Assembly (NCBI GenBank): GCA_934247875.1
Contig: CAKQJZ010000014.1
Location: 1-31,980 of the forward strand
Length of the DNA: 31,980 nt
Direction: 5' to 3'
Origin: an uncultured Spirochaetales bacterium
Lineage (GTDB): Bacteria; Spirochaetota; Spirochaetia; Sphaerochaetales; Sphaerochaetaceae
Under the pieces are notes generated by a model. The model was given only the letters and a program-made list of their open reading frames with translations, was not told where the DNA came from and did no database searches. Within the stretch, counting starts at the first letter, position 1; each line of letters starts with the position of its first letter. The translations under genes and the position numbers were made by a program. Shown in pieces: positions 15,168-22,658 of this stretch.

Positions 15168-16282
15168 AAAAGAGAGAAAAACAGAACTTCATAGATTGGT
15201 TCCTCTCAAGTGATGCTGCAACCTCTGTGCTTGTTGTAATACTTGGCTTCTTAGTTGCTACAATACTTGTTCTCTTAGTTGGAAGGAATCCTTCTGGTCT
15301 TTTCAAATCCATCTTCCAATCAATCATAGGCAAAGCCAATAAGAATGGCACCTGGAACTTCAGAAATGTCGGAGAGACTCTGGCTTATTCGATTCCTTAT
15401 GTGCTCTGTGGCCTTTCAATGGGATTCGCAGCACGTGTAGGCCTATTTAATATCGGAGCTGAAGGCCAGTACGCTATGGGAATGATTGCTGCTCAGGCTA
15501 TAGCTGTCTGCATCCCATCATTCAGAGGCCAGTGGCTCTTATGCCTCTTTGTCTCTGTTATTGCTGGTGCTCTCTGGGGCGGTATCGTTGGCATTCTGAA
15601 AGCTAAGTTCAAAGTCAGCGAAGTCGTTGCGACTATCATGCTGAACTATATAGCGCTGTACCTTTCGCGTCTTATCGCTTTCCAGATGCCTGCAGGAACT
15701 ATCAACAAGACATATCAGACTGCACCTATCCAGGCTAGTGCTTTTCTGCATAAGTTCCTGATTTCAAATTCAAACCTCAATATTGGCTTCTTCTTCATGA
15801 TTGCAGCATGTCTTATCTATTCATTCATAATGGAGAAGACAAAGCTTGGTTTTGGACTGAGAGCTACAGGATACAATAAAGACGCAGCAAGATGCTCAGG
15901 AATCAATGACACTAGAGCGATTTCGCTTTCAATGGCTATATCTGGCGCATTTGCAGGCTTAGCAGGCGCATGCGTGCTCCTTGGCGGCGCATACACTACA
16001 GGCAGAATCATCCAGGGGCAGGATAACTATGGCTTTATGGGAATCGCAGTTGCGCTTGTTGGAAACAGCAAAGCACTTGGCATATTCCTCGCAGGTCTCT
16101 TATTCGGAGTCCTGAAGCAGGCACAGTCAATTATGCAAGGCATGGATATTCCTAAAGAGATCACATTCATTATCCAGGGCCTCATTGTAATATTCATTGC
16201 TCTCAGAAGCGGTCTTGCTCTAGTTCGTGAATATAGAGCTAAGAAGTTAGTCAGAAGGGAAGAGGAGGTAGCAAAATGCTGA
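15164..16282 (+). CDS. nucleoside ABC transporter permease (NupP/YufP-like)
   Basis: This 372-residue polytopic membrane protein belongs to the BPD_transp_2 family. After a short charged N-terminus, a first strong helix spans about residues 20-40. The family hallmark FNIGAEGQY lies at 95-103, followed by a series of further hydrophobic segments and a basic C-terminal tail. GAEGQ is the cytoplasmic-loop signature shared by nucleoside and sugar permeases. It should pair with the next permease to form the channel used by the BMP binding protein and the dual ATPase. It overlaps both neighbours (ATGA upstream, 7 bases downstream), so the three genes are translated as a unit. Specificity for purine nucleosides is inferred from the binding protein and from the phosphorylase downstream. 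Confidence 0.9.
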   Translation: MKKREKQNFIDWFLSSDAATSVLVVILGFLVATILVLLVGRNPSGLFKSIFQSIIGKANKNGTWNFRNVGETLAYSIPYVLCGLSMGFAARVGLFNIGAEGQYAMGMIAAQAIAVCIPSFRGQWLLCLFVSVIAGALWGGIVGILKAKFKVSEVVATIMLNYIALYLSRLIAFQMPAGTINKTYQTAPIQASAFLHKFLISNSNLNIGFFFMIAACLIYSFIMEKTKLGFGLRATGYNKDAARCSGINDTRAISLSMAISGAFAGLAGACVLLGGAYTTGRIIQGQDNYGFMGIAVALVGNSKALGIFLAGLLFGVLKQAQSIMQGMDIPKEITFIIQGLIVIFIALRSGLALVREYRAKKLVRREEEVAKC

Positions 16283-17181
16283 TTTTGAACAACATACCAA
16301 CAATCATGATGATTGTAGCTCCTATCCTTATTACAGCGATCGGCGGCATGATCTGCGAAAAGAGCGGAGTAGTAAATGTTGCACTTGAAGGCCTCATGAG
16401 CATCGGAGCTTGTACAGCTGCGTGTGTCCATTACCTCTTGGAAGCAAATGGATTTGGACGTTCTTCTATAGCTATAGCGCTTCTCTCTGCTGCTGTTGTC
16501 TCAGGTCTCTTCTCATTGATCCATGGACTTGCTTCAATCGATCTGAAAGCAGAGCAGACGATATCTGGAACAGGTATCAACCTCCTTGCAGATGGCGTTA
16601 CTATATTTGCATGCCAGATTCTCTTCAAGGCAGATAGATCAAAGATGTTCAAAGCTGGAATGCTTCCTGACCGTTTAGGATTCTACCCAACATTCTATAT
16701 CGCTATAGTCGTAGTGCTCCTTTCATGGTTCATGCTCTATAAGACTCCATTTGGAATGCATCTAAGAGCATGTGGTGAGCATCCTGCAGCTGCAGACAGC
16801 GTAGGCATCAATGTAAGAAGAACAAGATATATTGGAGTATTGATCTCAGGACTTCTTGGCGGTCTCGCAGGTGGCTGCGTTGTGCTTACTCAGACTATCC
16901 AGTTCACTTCGAACCTGATCAATGGCAGAGGCTTCATCGCACTTGCAGCAGTTGCATTTGGGCGCTGGAATCCATGGGGCGTAACAGGTGCTGCGCTTCT
17001 CTTTGGAGCTGCTCAGGCACTCTCTGTACTATCTATCAATTTTTCAGCATTGGCTTCATTCCCATCTGAAGTATTCAATATCCTGCCTTACCTTGTAACG
17101 CTTATTGCGCTTGTCGTCTTCTCAGGACGCGACTATGCGCCACAAGCTTCTGGTAAGCCATATAATAAGAGTTCATCATGA
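16276..17181 (+). CDS. nucleoside ABC transporter permease (NupQ/YufQ-like)
   Basis: This 301-residue polytopic permease is the second BPD_transp_2 subunit. It starts inside the end of the previous permease (7-base overlap). The hallmark VVNVALEGLMSIGA (32-45) is the equivalent of the GAEGQ loop in its partner. Glycine-rich helix packing is visible further on (SGLLGGLAGGCVVL). Its length is typical of the shorter subunit of nucleoside importers. The TGA stop overlaps the ATG of the phosphorylase gene, so uptake and intracellular cleavage of the nucleoside are coupled in one transcript. Confidence 0.9.
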   Translation: MLILNNIPTIMMIVAPILITAIGGMICEKSGVVNVALEGLMSIGACTAACVHYLLEANGFGRSSIAIALLSAAVVSGLFSLIHGLASIDLKAEQTISGTGINLLADGVTIFACQILFKADRSKMFKAGMLPDRLGFYPTFYIAIVVVLLSWFMLYKTPFGMHLRACGEHPAAADSVGINVRRTRYIGVLISGLLGGLAGGCVVLTQTIQFTSNLINGRGFIALAAVAFGRWNPWGVTGAALLFGAAQALSVLSINFSALASFPSEVFNILPYLVTLIALVVFSGRDYAPQASGKPYNKSSS

Positions 17182-17909
17182 CACCACATAACAGAGCAGA
17201 AAATAATCAGATTGCAAAGAATGTGCTCCTTCCAGGAGATCCGCTTAGAGCTAAGTTCGCAGCAGAGCGCTTTCTGGACGGAGCTGAGCTTGTTACAGAT
17301 GTAAGAAATGTACTTGGCTACACTGGAACATATAAAGGTGTTCCTGTAACAGTAATGGCATCAGGCATGGGTGGCCCTAGTGCAGGCATCTACTCATATG
17401 AGCTATATAAGTTCTATGACGTTGATAGAATCATAAGAATAGGCACATCTGGAGGCCTTCAGAGGGAACTTGAAGTAGGGGAGCTTATATTTGCGCTCAC
17501 TAGCAGCACAGATACTGGCTGGGCGCATCAATATGATCTGAAGGGAACGCTATCTCCAGCTCCTGACTTTGAGACACTTGAAGCAGCACTTGATAGCGTT
17601 AAAGCACTTGGCTATGAATATACTGCTGGCATGATTTTCTCTTCTGATTGCTTCTCATCTTACAATGCACTTGGAAGTGACTCATGGAAGAAGTGGGCGT
17701 CCCTCGGTGCGCTTGCGCAAGATATGGAGACTTATGCACTATACTCTACTGCGCAATACCTCAAAAAGAAGGCGCTCTCTATTCTCACTATGACAGATAA
17801 CTGTGTTACTGGAGAATCTTTCAAAGATGAAGAGAGAATGGAAGGAAATGGAAAAATGATCAAAGTCGCTTTAGAGACTATATGGAGATTGAATGACAAA
17901 GACAATTGA
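17178..17909 (+). CDS. deoD: purine nucleoside phosphorylase, DeoD type
   Basis: This 243-residue enzyme cleaves purine (deoxy)nucleosides with phosphate to the base and (deoxy)ribose-1-phosphate. The hexameric-type signature is complete: His4 in MTPHN, Gly20 and Arg24 in LLPGDPLRAK, Arg43 in VRNVLGYTGTYKG, GMGGPSAGIY (63-72), Arg87 and Ser91 in IIRIGTSGG, Met183-Glu184 in QDMETY, and Asp207 in MTDN, the place of the catalytic acid. These positions match E. coli DeoD numbering closely. A uridine phosphorylase is the main alternative in the same superfamily; the catalytic Asp and the TPHN start favour purines. It overlaps the permease gene by 4 bases and the nitroreductase gene by 17. Whether it also takes methylthioinosine made by the MtaD-like enzyme in this window is an open question. 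Confidence 0.85.
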   Translation: MTPHNRAENNQIAKNVLLPGDPLRAKFAAERFLDGAELVTDVRNVLGYTGTYKGVPVTVMASGMGGPSAGIYSYELYKFYDVDRIIRIGTSGGLQRELEVGELIFALTSSTDTGWAHQYDLKGTLSPAPDFETLEAALDSVKALGYEYTAGMIFSSDCFSSYNALGSDSWKKWASLGALAQDMETYALYSTAQYLKKKALSILTMTDNCVTGESFKDEERMEGNGKMIKVALETIWRLNDKDN

Positions 17910-18495
17910 ATTCTTGACTCATCGCTTTGCTTGCAAGCACTATTTGAATAGGCAGGTAGAAGAAGAGAAGCTTAAAGTCATTCTTGAAGCAGGGCGTCTA
18001 TCCCCTTCCTCTTTTGGCCTTGAGCCATGGTGCTTTCATATAACAAAATCTAGTGACATTCTCTCTGAGTGCTACTACCAAGAGAGCATGAAAAGCGCGC
18101 CAATTACTATTGTAATAACTGTAAAGAAAGAAAAGAGCTTTGACCCTTATTCTTCTTTTGTCAAAGAGAGAGCATCTCGCTTTCCAGATCCTCTTGAAGT
18201 ATTCATAGATGATTACAAAGGCTACTATGAAATGCTCAAAAGAGAAGGCAGAGTCGATATGTGGTCAAGAAGCCAGAGCTATATAGCTGCTGCTAATATG
18301 ATGACTGCTGCAGCAGAGCTCGGCATCGAGAGCTGCGCTATTGAAGGCTACGATAACGATAGGCTTATAAGTGCGCTTGGCCTTGATAACGCTGAAGACG
18401 AAGTTGGAATAGTCATAGCATTTGGCTACAGCGCAGAAGAAGAGAGGCCAAAGATCAGAGAGACGCTTGAATCAATTACAATAGATCATAGGTGA
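17893..18495 (+). CDS. nitroreductase-family flavoprotein
   Basis: This 200-residue FMN-dependent oxidoreductase belongs to the NfsB-like group. The N-terminal phosphate-binding segment is THRFACKHY, with Arg11 and Lys15. The FMN contact region is LSPSSFGLEPWCFHI (37-50). A helix with AANMMTAAAELGIESCAIEGY forms the usual dimer and cofactor pocket, and the C-terminal VIAFGYSAEEERPK closes the fold. These enzymes reduce nitroaromatics, quinones or flavins with NAD(P)H; the physiological substrate is not evident. Its place between a phosphorylase and a nucleoside hydrolase, with GGAG 8 bases upstream and a 17-base overlap with deoD, ties it to the salvage operon without explaining why. Confidence 0.85.
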   Translation: MTKTIEFLTHRFACKHYLNRQVEEEKLKVILEAGRLSPSSFGLEPWCFHITKSSDILSECYYQESMKSAPITIVITVKKEKSFDPYSSFVKERASRFPDPLEVFIDDYKGYYEMLKREGRVDMWSRSQSYIAAANMMTAAAELGIESCAIEGYDNDRLISALGLDNAEDEVGIVIAFGYSAEEERPKIRETLESITIDHR

Positions 18496-18498
18496 AAT

Positions 18499-19440
18499 AT
18501 GGAAATAATAATTCTAGATGTAGACACAGGCGAAGATGATGCTATAGCTATTGAGCTTGCTCGTGGGCTTAGTGACAAGATAAAAGTTGAAGCTCTGATA
18601 GCAACTGCTGGAAACGTTGCGCTTCGTCATACGCTTCCAAATACGCTGAATATCAGAGACGCTGTCAAGTTTGATGCACCTGTTTATAGAGGCAGCGAGA
18701 GACCTTTGAAGCGAGATGTAGTCGATGCAAGCTCATTCCATGGCGAAAATGGACTTGCTGGTCCTGTATTTCCTCCTCGAAAAGAAGAGAAAATAGAGGA
18801 TGCAATCGATAACGCAATAAAAATCATAATGTCTAATCCGGGTGAAATCACATTTGTCTCTGTTGGGCCATATACAGACCTTGCGAGAATGATGATGAGA
18901 GAGCCTAAGATCAAGAAAGCACTGAAGCGCATTGTAGTTATGGGAGGTTCACTCTCTGGCGGCAACGCATCAGAGTGGGCTGAGTTCAATATTTTCGGAG
19001 ACCCAGAAGCTGCAGATATCGTATTCTCTTCTGGAGTAGAAGTTGTGATGATGGCTCTCGATATCACACAGCGTGTTATTCTAAGCGAGGATATTTACGA
19101 GAGAATCAAAGCACTGAGAGAGTCTGCATTTAAACGCCTTATTCTCTCTCAGCTTTCTTTCTATATACCTGCGAATATAAAGAGCAATGGCACTATGCCT
19201 CTGGTGCATGATCCATGCACTATTCTCTACCTTTATGACAACTCAATCTTCACTTTCGAGAGGAAGTCTATAAGAGTAGAACTTGAAGATGAAGAGAAGT
19301 ATGGAATGACATATGAGTCTGATGGAGAGAAAAACGTTTTATTTGCAACAGGAGTAGATTTAGATAAATTCTGGCATTATTGCTTCAAATCATTCGAAAA
19401 GTTGGCTGATGTTATGGACGAGAATCTCTATTTCTGCTAA
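18499..19440 (+). CDS. ribonucleoside hydrolase (IUNH family)
   Basis: This 313-residue calcium-dependent nucleoside N-ribohydrolase splits nucleosides with water into base and ribose. The metal-binding signature is LDVDTGEDDAIA (Asp7, Asp9, Asp13, Asp14). FHGENGLAG (80-88), the central MGGSLSGGN (148-156), EFNIFGDPEA with Asn164, and the C-terminal His237-Asp238 pair in PLVHDPC all fit the family. A pyrimidine or purine preference cannot be fixed. It starts 3 bases after the nitroreductase stop, with AGGTGA as ribosome-binding site, and ends the operon. Together with DeoD the organism would have both a phosphorolytic and a hydrolytic route, perhaps covering purine and pyrimidine nucleosides respectively; that split is inference. 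Confidence 0.88.
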   Translation: MEIIILDVDTGEDDAIAIELARGLSDKIKVEALIATAGNVALRHTLPNTLNIRDAVKFDAPVYRGSERPLKRDVVDASSFHGENGLAGPVFPPRKEEKIEDAIDNAIKIIMSNPGEITFVSVGPYTDLARMMMREPKIKKALKRIVVMGGSLSGGNASEWAEFNIFGDPEAADIVFSSGVEVVMMALDITQRVILSEDIYERIKALRESAFKRLILSQLSFYIPANIKSNGTMPLVHDPCTILYLYDNSIFTFERKSIRVELEDEEKYGMTYESDGEKNVLFATGVDLDKFWHYCFKSFEKLADVMDENLYFC

Positions 19441-19454
19441 CTTCAATATTGCTT

Positions 19455-19527
19455 TGGGAAGTAGCCAAGTGGTTAAGGCACGGGTTTTTGATACCTGCAC
19501 TCGGAGGTTCGAGTCCTCCCTTCCCAG
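19455..19527 (+). tRNA. tRNA-Gln, anticodon UUG
   Basis: A full cloverleaf is visible: 7-bp acceptor stem TGGGAAG / CTTCCCA, D-arm GCC...GGC, 5-bp anticodon stem CGGGT / ACCTG around loop TTTTGAT (anticodon TTG), and a T-arm GGAGG-TTCGAGT-CCTCC. The discriminator base is G, as expected for glutamine. CCA is not encoded and must be added enzymatically. Confidence 0.95.
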
Positions 19528-19542
19528 ATTCCTTTATAGCTA

Positions 19543-19571
19543 TTGCTAAAAATCATCATAATCTATATTAT
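19543..19571 (+). promoter_or_regulatory. promoter of rplY-pth-tilS
   Basis: TTGCTA, a 17-bp spacer and TATTAT (19566-19571) lie just after the tRNA. Transcription would start near 19578, giving a leader of about 60 bases that contains two hairpins. Confidence 0.5.
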
Positions 19572-19579
19572 TTGACACT

Positions 19580-19616
19580 GTGCCTTCTGGCACTCAATGG
19601 TAGCTGGTTATCCAGC
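19580..19616 (+). promoter_or_regulatory. two small hairpins in the rplY leader
   Basis: GTGCC-TTCT-GGCAC (19580-19593) and GCTGG-TTAT-CCAGC (19603-19616) are both perfect 5-bp stems with 4-base loops. Neither is followed by a T-run, so they are not terminators. They stand between the promoter and the ribosome-binding site AAGGAG (19625-19630). A regulatory role is inferred. Confidence 0.45.
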
Positions 19617-19636
19617 GAGAGTATAAGGAGAAGAAA

Positions 19637-20281
19637 ATGGCAGAGAACAAGACACTCAGCGCAGTTAAGAGAACTGAAGATTTCGGTTCAGCAGGTTCAA
19701 GAAGACTTACAAGAAACGGTAAGATTCCAGCAGTTATCTACGGCAAGATGGAGCCAGAGCATGTAGTACTCAATGCTAGAGAGTTCAACTTGAAGAAGAA
19801 CACTTTCAGTGAGTCTACTCTTATCGCTCTAACAGTTGAAGGTGACAAGGATCCACATAGAGTATTCGTTAAGACATATCAGGAAGACCTCCTAAAGGGT
19901 ATCGTAAAGCATGTTGACTTCTATGAAGTTACAGCTGGCCACGTTGTTAGAACTCACGTTAGAATTGAGCTCGAGGGCAACCCAGAGGCATGCAAGTCTG
20001 GTGCAGTTCTTGATCAGGTTACTCATGAAGTTGAAATCGAATGTCTTCCAAAGGATCTTCCAGAGCTTATCAAGGCAGACGTATCAGCTCTTGGCGTAAA
20101 CGAGTCTCTCAGAGTAGATCAGCTTGTTGTTCCAGCTTCTATCAAGATTCTTACAGATCCAGAGGCTACAGTTGCTTCTGTTAAGTATGTTAAGGAAGAA
20201 GCTCCAGCTGAGACAGCAGACGATGCAGCAGCTCCAGCAGATGCAGCAGCAGCTCCAGCAGCAGACGCAGAGACAAAATAA
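19637..20281 (+). CDS. rplY: 50S ribosomal protein L25, Ctc/TL5 long form
   Basis: The product is 214 residues. It binds the 5S rRNA E-loop in the large subunit. The N-terminal L25 domain includes RRLTRNGKIPAVIYG (about residues 22-36) and ends near residue 95. A TL5-type beta domain follows (GNPEACKSGAVLDQVTHEV, then IECLPKDLPELIKADVSAL). The last 25 or so residues are an Ala/Pro/Asp-rich low-complexity tail, common in bacterial Ctc proteins. AAGGAG lies 6 bases before the ATG. The long form is usual outside the gamma-proteobacteria. The gene leads a block of translation functions: pth begins one base after its stop. Confidence 0.92.
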   Translation: MAENKTLSAVKRTEDFGSAGSRRLTRNGKIPAVIYGKMEPEHVVLNAREFNLKKNTFSESTLIALTVEGDKDPHRVFVKTYQEDLLKGIVKHVDFYEVTAGHVVRTHVRIELEGNPEACKSGAVLDQVTHEVEIECLPKDLPELIKADVSALGVNESLRVDQLVVPASIKILTDPEATVASVKYVKEEAPAETADDAAAPADAAAAPAADAETK

Positions 20282-20282
20282 C

Positions 20283-20828
20283 ATGATTGTTTTTGGACTT
20301 GGAAACCCAGGTGCAGAATATGAAGGAACCAGACACAATGTCGGTTTCAAAACAATTGAGAAGGTAGCAGCGCAGAAGCTCTTGAAGCTTAGGAAGCGCT
20401 GCTTCCGTCTTTATAAGCGCGCAGATGGCAAAAATTTCACTCTTATAGAGCCTTTGACTTATATGAATAACAGTGGTGAGATTTTTCCAGAGCTTGTCAA
20501 AGATGGAGAAGAAGTTGTTGTCGTTGTAGATCAGATGGATCTCCCTCCTGGAAAGTTGAGAATCAAAAGAGGCGGCGGCAGCGCAGGACACAACGGACTG
20601 AAGTCTATAATCGCAAACTATGGAGAGAACTTCATAAGAATCTATATAGGAATAGGAAGACCTGAGGAGGGTGTATCTGTTCCTGATTATGTTCTCTCTC
20701 GTCCAAGCGCAGAAGACAGTGCATTGATTGAAGCATCAACAGATAGAGCGCGTGATGCTATAATCAGCTTAATAGAAGGAGAAGAGTTTGCAAAACTCGT
20801 TCAAAGCGTCAATTCTTTCAAGGCTTGA
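20283..20828 (+). CDS. pth: peptidyl-tRNA hydrolase
   Basis: The product is 181 residues from ATG 20283, one base after the rplY stop. The frame is open further upstream, but that stretch lies over the rplY tail and encodes a Gln/Leu-rich run unlike Pth, so it is not part of the gene. Pth frees stalled peptidyl-tRNAs. Asn8 and catalytic His18 are in GLGNPGAEYEGTRHNVGF, Asn62 in TYMNNSG, Asp83 in VVDQMDLPPGKL, and Asn104 in GSAGHNGLKS. All match the known active site. No separate ribosome-binding site is evident, suggesting coupling to rplY. The last 41 bases overlap the start of tilS. Confidence 0.93.
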   Translation: MIVFGLGNPGAEYEGTRHNVGFKTIEKVAAQKLLKLRKRCFRLYKRADGKNFTLIEPLTYMNNSGEIFPELVKDGEEVVVVVDQMDLPPGKLRIKRGGGSAGHNGLKSIIANYGENFIRIYIGIGRPEEGVSVPDYVLSRPSAEDSALIEASTDRARDAIISLIEGEEFAKLVQSVNSFKA

Positions 20829-22053
20829 TATACCAGAAGGAAAGCTATTAGTTGCTTTCTCTGGTGGCTCTGATTCGCTTGCACTTCTATATATTCTCTC
20901 CCTTTTAGCTAAAGATAGAACTACAGCGCTATATGTAAACCATAATATCAGAAGAAGTGATGAGCTTGATGAAGAAATAAAGCTCAATAAGAAAAATGCA
21001 AAATCACTTGGTATTCCGCTTGACGTGATAACACTAGAAAAAGGCCTTGTCGATAAAGTCGCTAAAGAGAGCAAATGCGGCATAGAAGCAGCTGCAAGAA
21101 GACTCAGATATTCAGCTCTTGAAGAATATAGAGAGAAATATGACTTTTCATATATCCTTACAGCACATCACAGAGAAGACCAAGTTGAGAGCTTTATAAT
21201 GCGATCTCTAGACGCAGCGCCGCTCTATTCGCTCTCTGGCATTCAAAGGTCTGATGGCTATTTATATCGTCCACTGTTATCTCTATCGAAAAAAGATATA
21301 CTCTCTATTCTTTCTTCTGCATCTCTCTCTTGGTCTGAAGATTCAACTAATAGCGATGATGAATACAGAAGAAATAGAATCAGACACAATATTCTCCCTT
21401 TGATTAGAGAGCATGAGAGAGAACTGATCAGTTCTATCTCTGAGAATATCCAATCATTCAGAAATAAATACAATAACTTAATTAATGCCCATTTTGGCTT
21501 TTATGTGTCTATAGATAAAGCATCATTCGTCCATGCTCCACGCTGGTGTCAGGATGATATCATATATAGGATCAATAGCTATTTTGGCAATAAAGAAAGA
21601 GTATCACGTGCATTCATAGATGAGATCATTTCTGCATCTAATAAACAAAGCAGCAAGATAATCAAAAAAGATATGACTGTTTATGTGTTAAAAGACTCTA
21701 TCCGTTTCTATCCTTCACTATGGGACTTTGTAGTGCCTTTCAATAGCCATAAAGCGGGGCCATTTGAAGTAGTGAAAGAAAAAGAAGACGATAAAACACT
21801 CATAGTCGATACATCTTCTATATCACAATACGCAATCTTCCGCTCAAGCAGACCTCTTGATGAGATAGAACTAAAAGAAGGCAAAAAGAAAGTCTCTGAA
21901 CTAGAGAAAGAATACAAAGTCCCTTCATCTATCATTCTTGAAGACAGAGGCACTATCATAGCACTCTTTGCACGCATCTACGGCGGAAAAGACAGACTCA
22001 GCAAAGCTTTCTTAGGTAGAGAAGGTGAGTACATAGCACTGAAATATAGCTAA
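20788..22053 (+). CDS. tilS: tRNA(Ile)-lysidine synthase
   Basis: This 421-residue PP-loop ATPase converts C34 of the CAU-anticodon tRNA-Ile to lysidine, which is essential for reading AUA. The PP-loop SGGSDS is at residues 25-30, with YVNHNIRRSDELDE and LTAHHREDQVESF further on, and DSTNSDDEYRRNRIRHNILP as the tRNA-acceptor signature. The start is TTG at 20788: AAGGAG lies 6 bases upstream and it gives the usual short lead before the PP-loop. This puts 41 bases of overlap on the end of pth, favouring coupled translation. The C-terminal domain is recognisable in general build (FRSSRPLDEIEL...) but is less conserved. Confidence 0.92.
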   Translation: MQNSFKASILSRLDIPEGKLLVAFSGGSDSLALLYILSLLAKDRTTALYVNHNIRRSDELDEEIKLNKKNAKSLGIPLDVITLEKGLVDKVAKESKCGIEAAARRLRYSALEEYREKYDFSYILTAHHREDQVESFIMRSLDAAPLYSLSGIQRSDGYLYRPLLSLSKKDILSILSSASLSWSEDSTNSDDEYRRNRIRHNILPLIREHERELISSISENIQSFRNKYNNLINAHFGFYVSIDKASFVHAPRWCQDDIIYRINSYFGNKERVSRAFIDEIISASNKQSSKIIKKDMTVYVLKDSIRFYPSLWDFVVPFNSHKAGPFEVVKEKEDDKTLIVDTSSISQYAIFRSSRPLDEIELKEGKKKVSELEKEYKVPSSIILEDRGTIIALFARIYGGKDRLSKAFLGREGEYIALKYS

Positions 22054-22121
22054 AAGCTCAAGAACCTCCTATCTGATTGGCAAATACAATGTTATGCTGA
22101 ACGAAAGAGGAAGGATAATAG

Positions 22122-22514
22122 ATGAGAGGATATGTACAGTTGATCATTGTCTTTTTGCTTCTGTTAATAGCAATAGGAATAGGGTATCTCTGCTATAGCA
22201 GCTATAAAGACAATAAGATACAGCCATATACTCCACCTTATAGCGTTCTTATCCTGTACTCAGATAGTGAAGACTTAGCTTATTCTGATTCCACTCAAGT
22301 CGATTATGCTCTCTCATATGGTGGAGAAATACATATAAATATCCTGAATACTGACGTAGTTAATAAAAGCTTTGGCTCTGACTCTTGGCAGCGCTTTGGT
22401 GCTTTAGCTAATGATGATTCATTTCACGTGCGTGGTGCAGTCCTGAATTATGTTGCTAGCTACAACTGGAAGTTAGTACAAGTTACTTCTAATGAATACT
22501 ATTTTGTGAGATAA
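22122..22514 (+). CDS. membrane-anchored protein of unknown function
   Basis: I do not recognise this 130-residue protein. It has a single N-terminal hydrophobic helix (about residues 5-24), followed by YSSYKDNK and a hydrophilic domain of some 100 residues. The orientation is probably outside, with a few positive residues before the helix. The soluble part is rich in Tyr, Ser and Asp, and ends in a beta-like segment, VLNYVASYNWKLVQVTSNEY. Similar endings (a helix, then a pattern of W-x-L-V-x-V-T) occur in small envelope proteins that I cannot name. The ribosome-binding site AGGAAGGAT is good, so the gene is very likely expressed. It lies between tilS and ftsH, with gaps of 68 and 144 bases on either side. 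Confidence 0.75.
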   Translation: MRGYVQLIIVFLLLLIAIGIGYLCYSSYKDNKIQPYTPPYSVLILYSDSEDLAYSDSTQVDYALSYGGEIHINILNTDVVNKSFGSDSWQRFGALANDDSFHVRGAVLNYVASYNWKLVQVTSNEYYFVR

Positions 22515-22594
22515 CACAACAATAACTTCATTTAATTCAAAAAACGATGGTAGTAAGACCCTGATAGGCAACAATTAATTGCCATTTGCTCTAC

Positions 22595-22623
22595 TTGTTG
22601 GTTTTTGCATTTATAGCTATGAT
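22595..22623 (+). promoter_or_regulatory. candidate promoter of ftsH-lepA-udk
   Basis: TTGTTG, a 17-bp spacer and TATGAT (22618-22623) give a leader of about 30 bases before the ftsH ATG. Confidence 0.5.
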
Positions 22624-22658
22624 TATAAAGATTAATCAATCAGATAAAGGAATCCTTG

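Noticed and set aside
16027..16431. Antisense open frame over the permease genes
   Set aside because: Shadow frame with Cys/Arg/His-rich composition; the plus-strand permeases are secure.
19449..19766. Open frame running through the tRNA-Gln gene into rplY
   Set aside because: It crosses a certain tRNA and lies over rplY in another frame; no ribosome-binding site supports it.
20124..20282. A 53-codon in-frame extension upstream of pth
   Set aside because: It encodes a Gln/Leu-rich run produced by the other frame of the Ala-rich rplY tail; Pth proteins start at MIVFGLGNPG.
22567..22583. GGCAA...TTGCC inverted repeat as terminator before ftsH
   Set aside because: The stem is only 5 bp and the T-run is more than 15 bases away.
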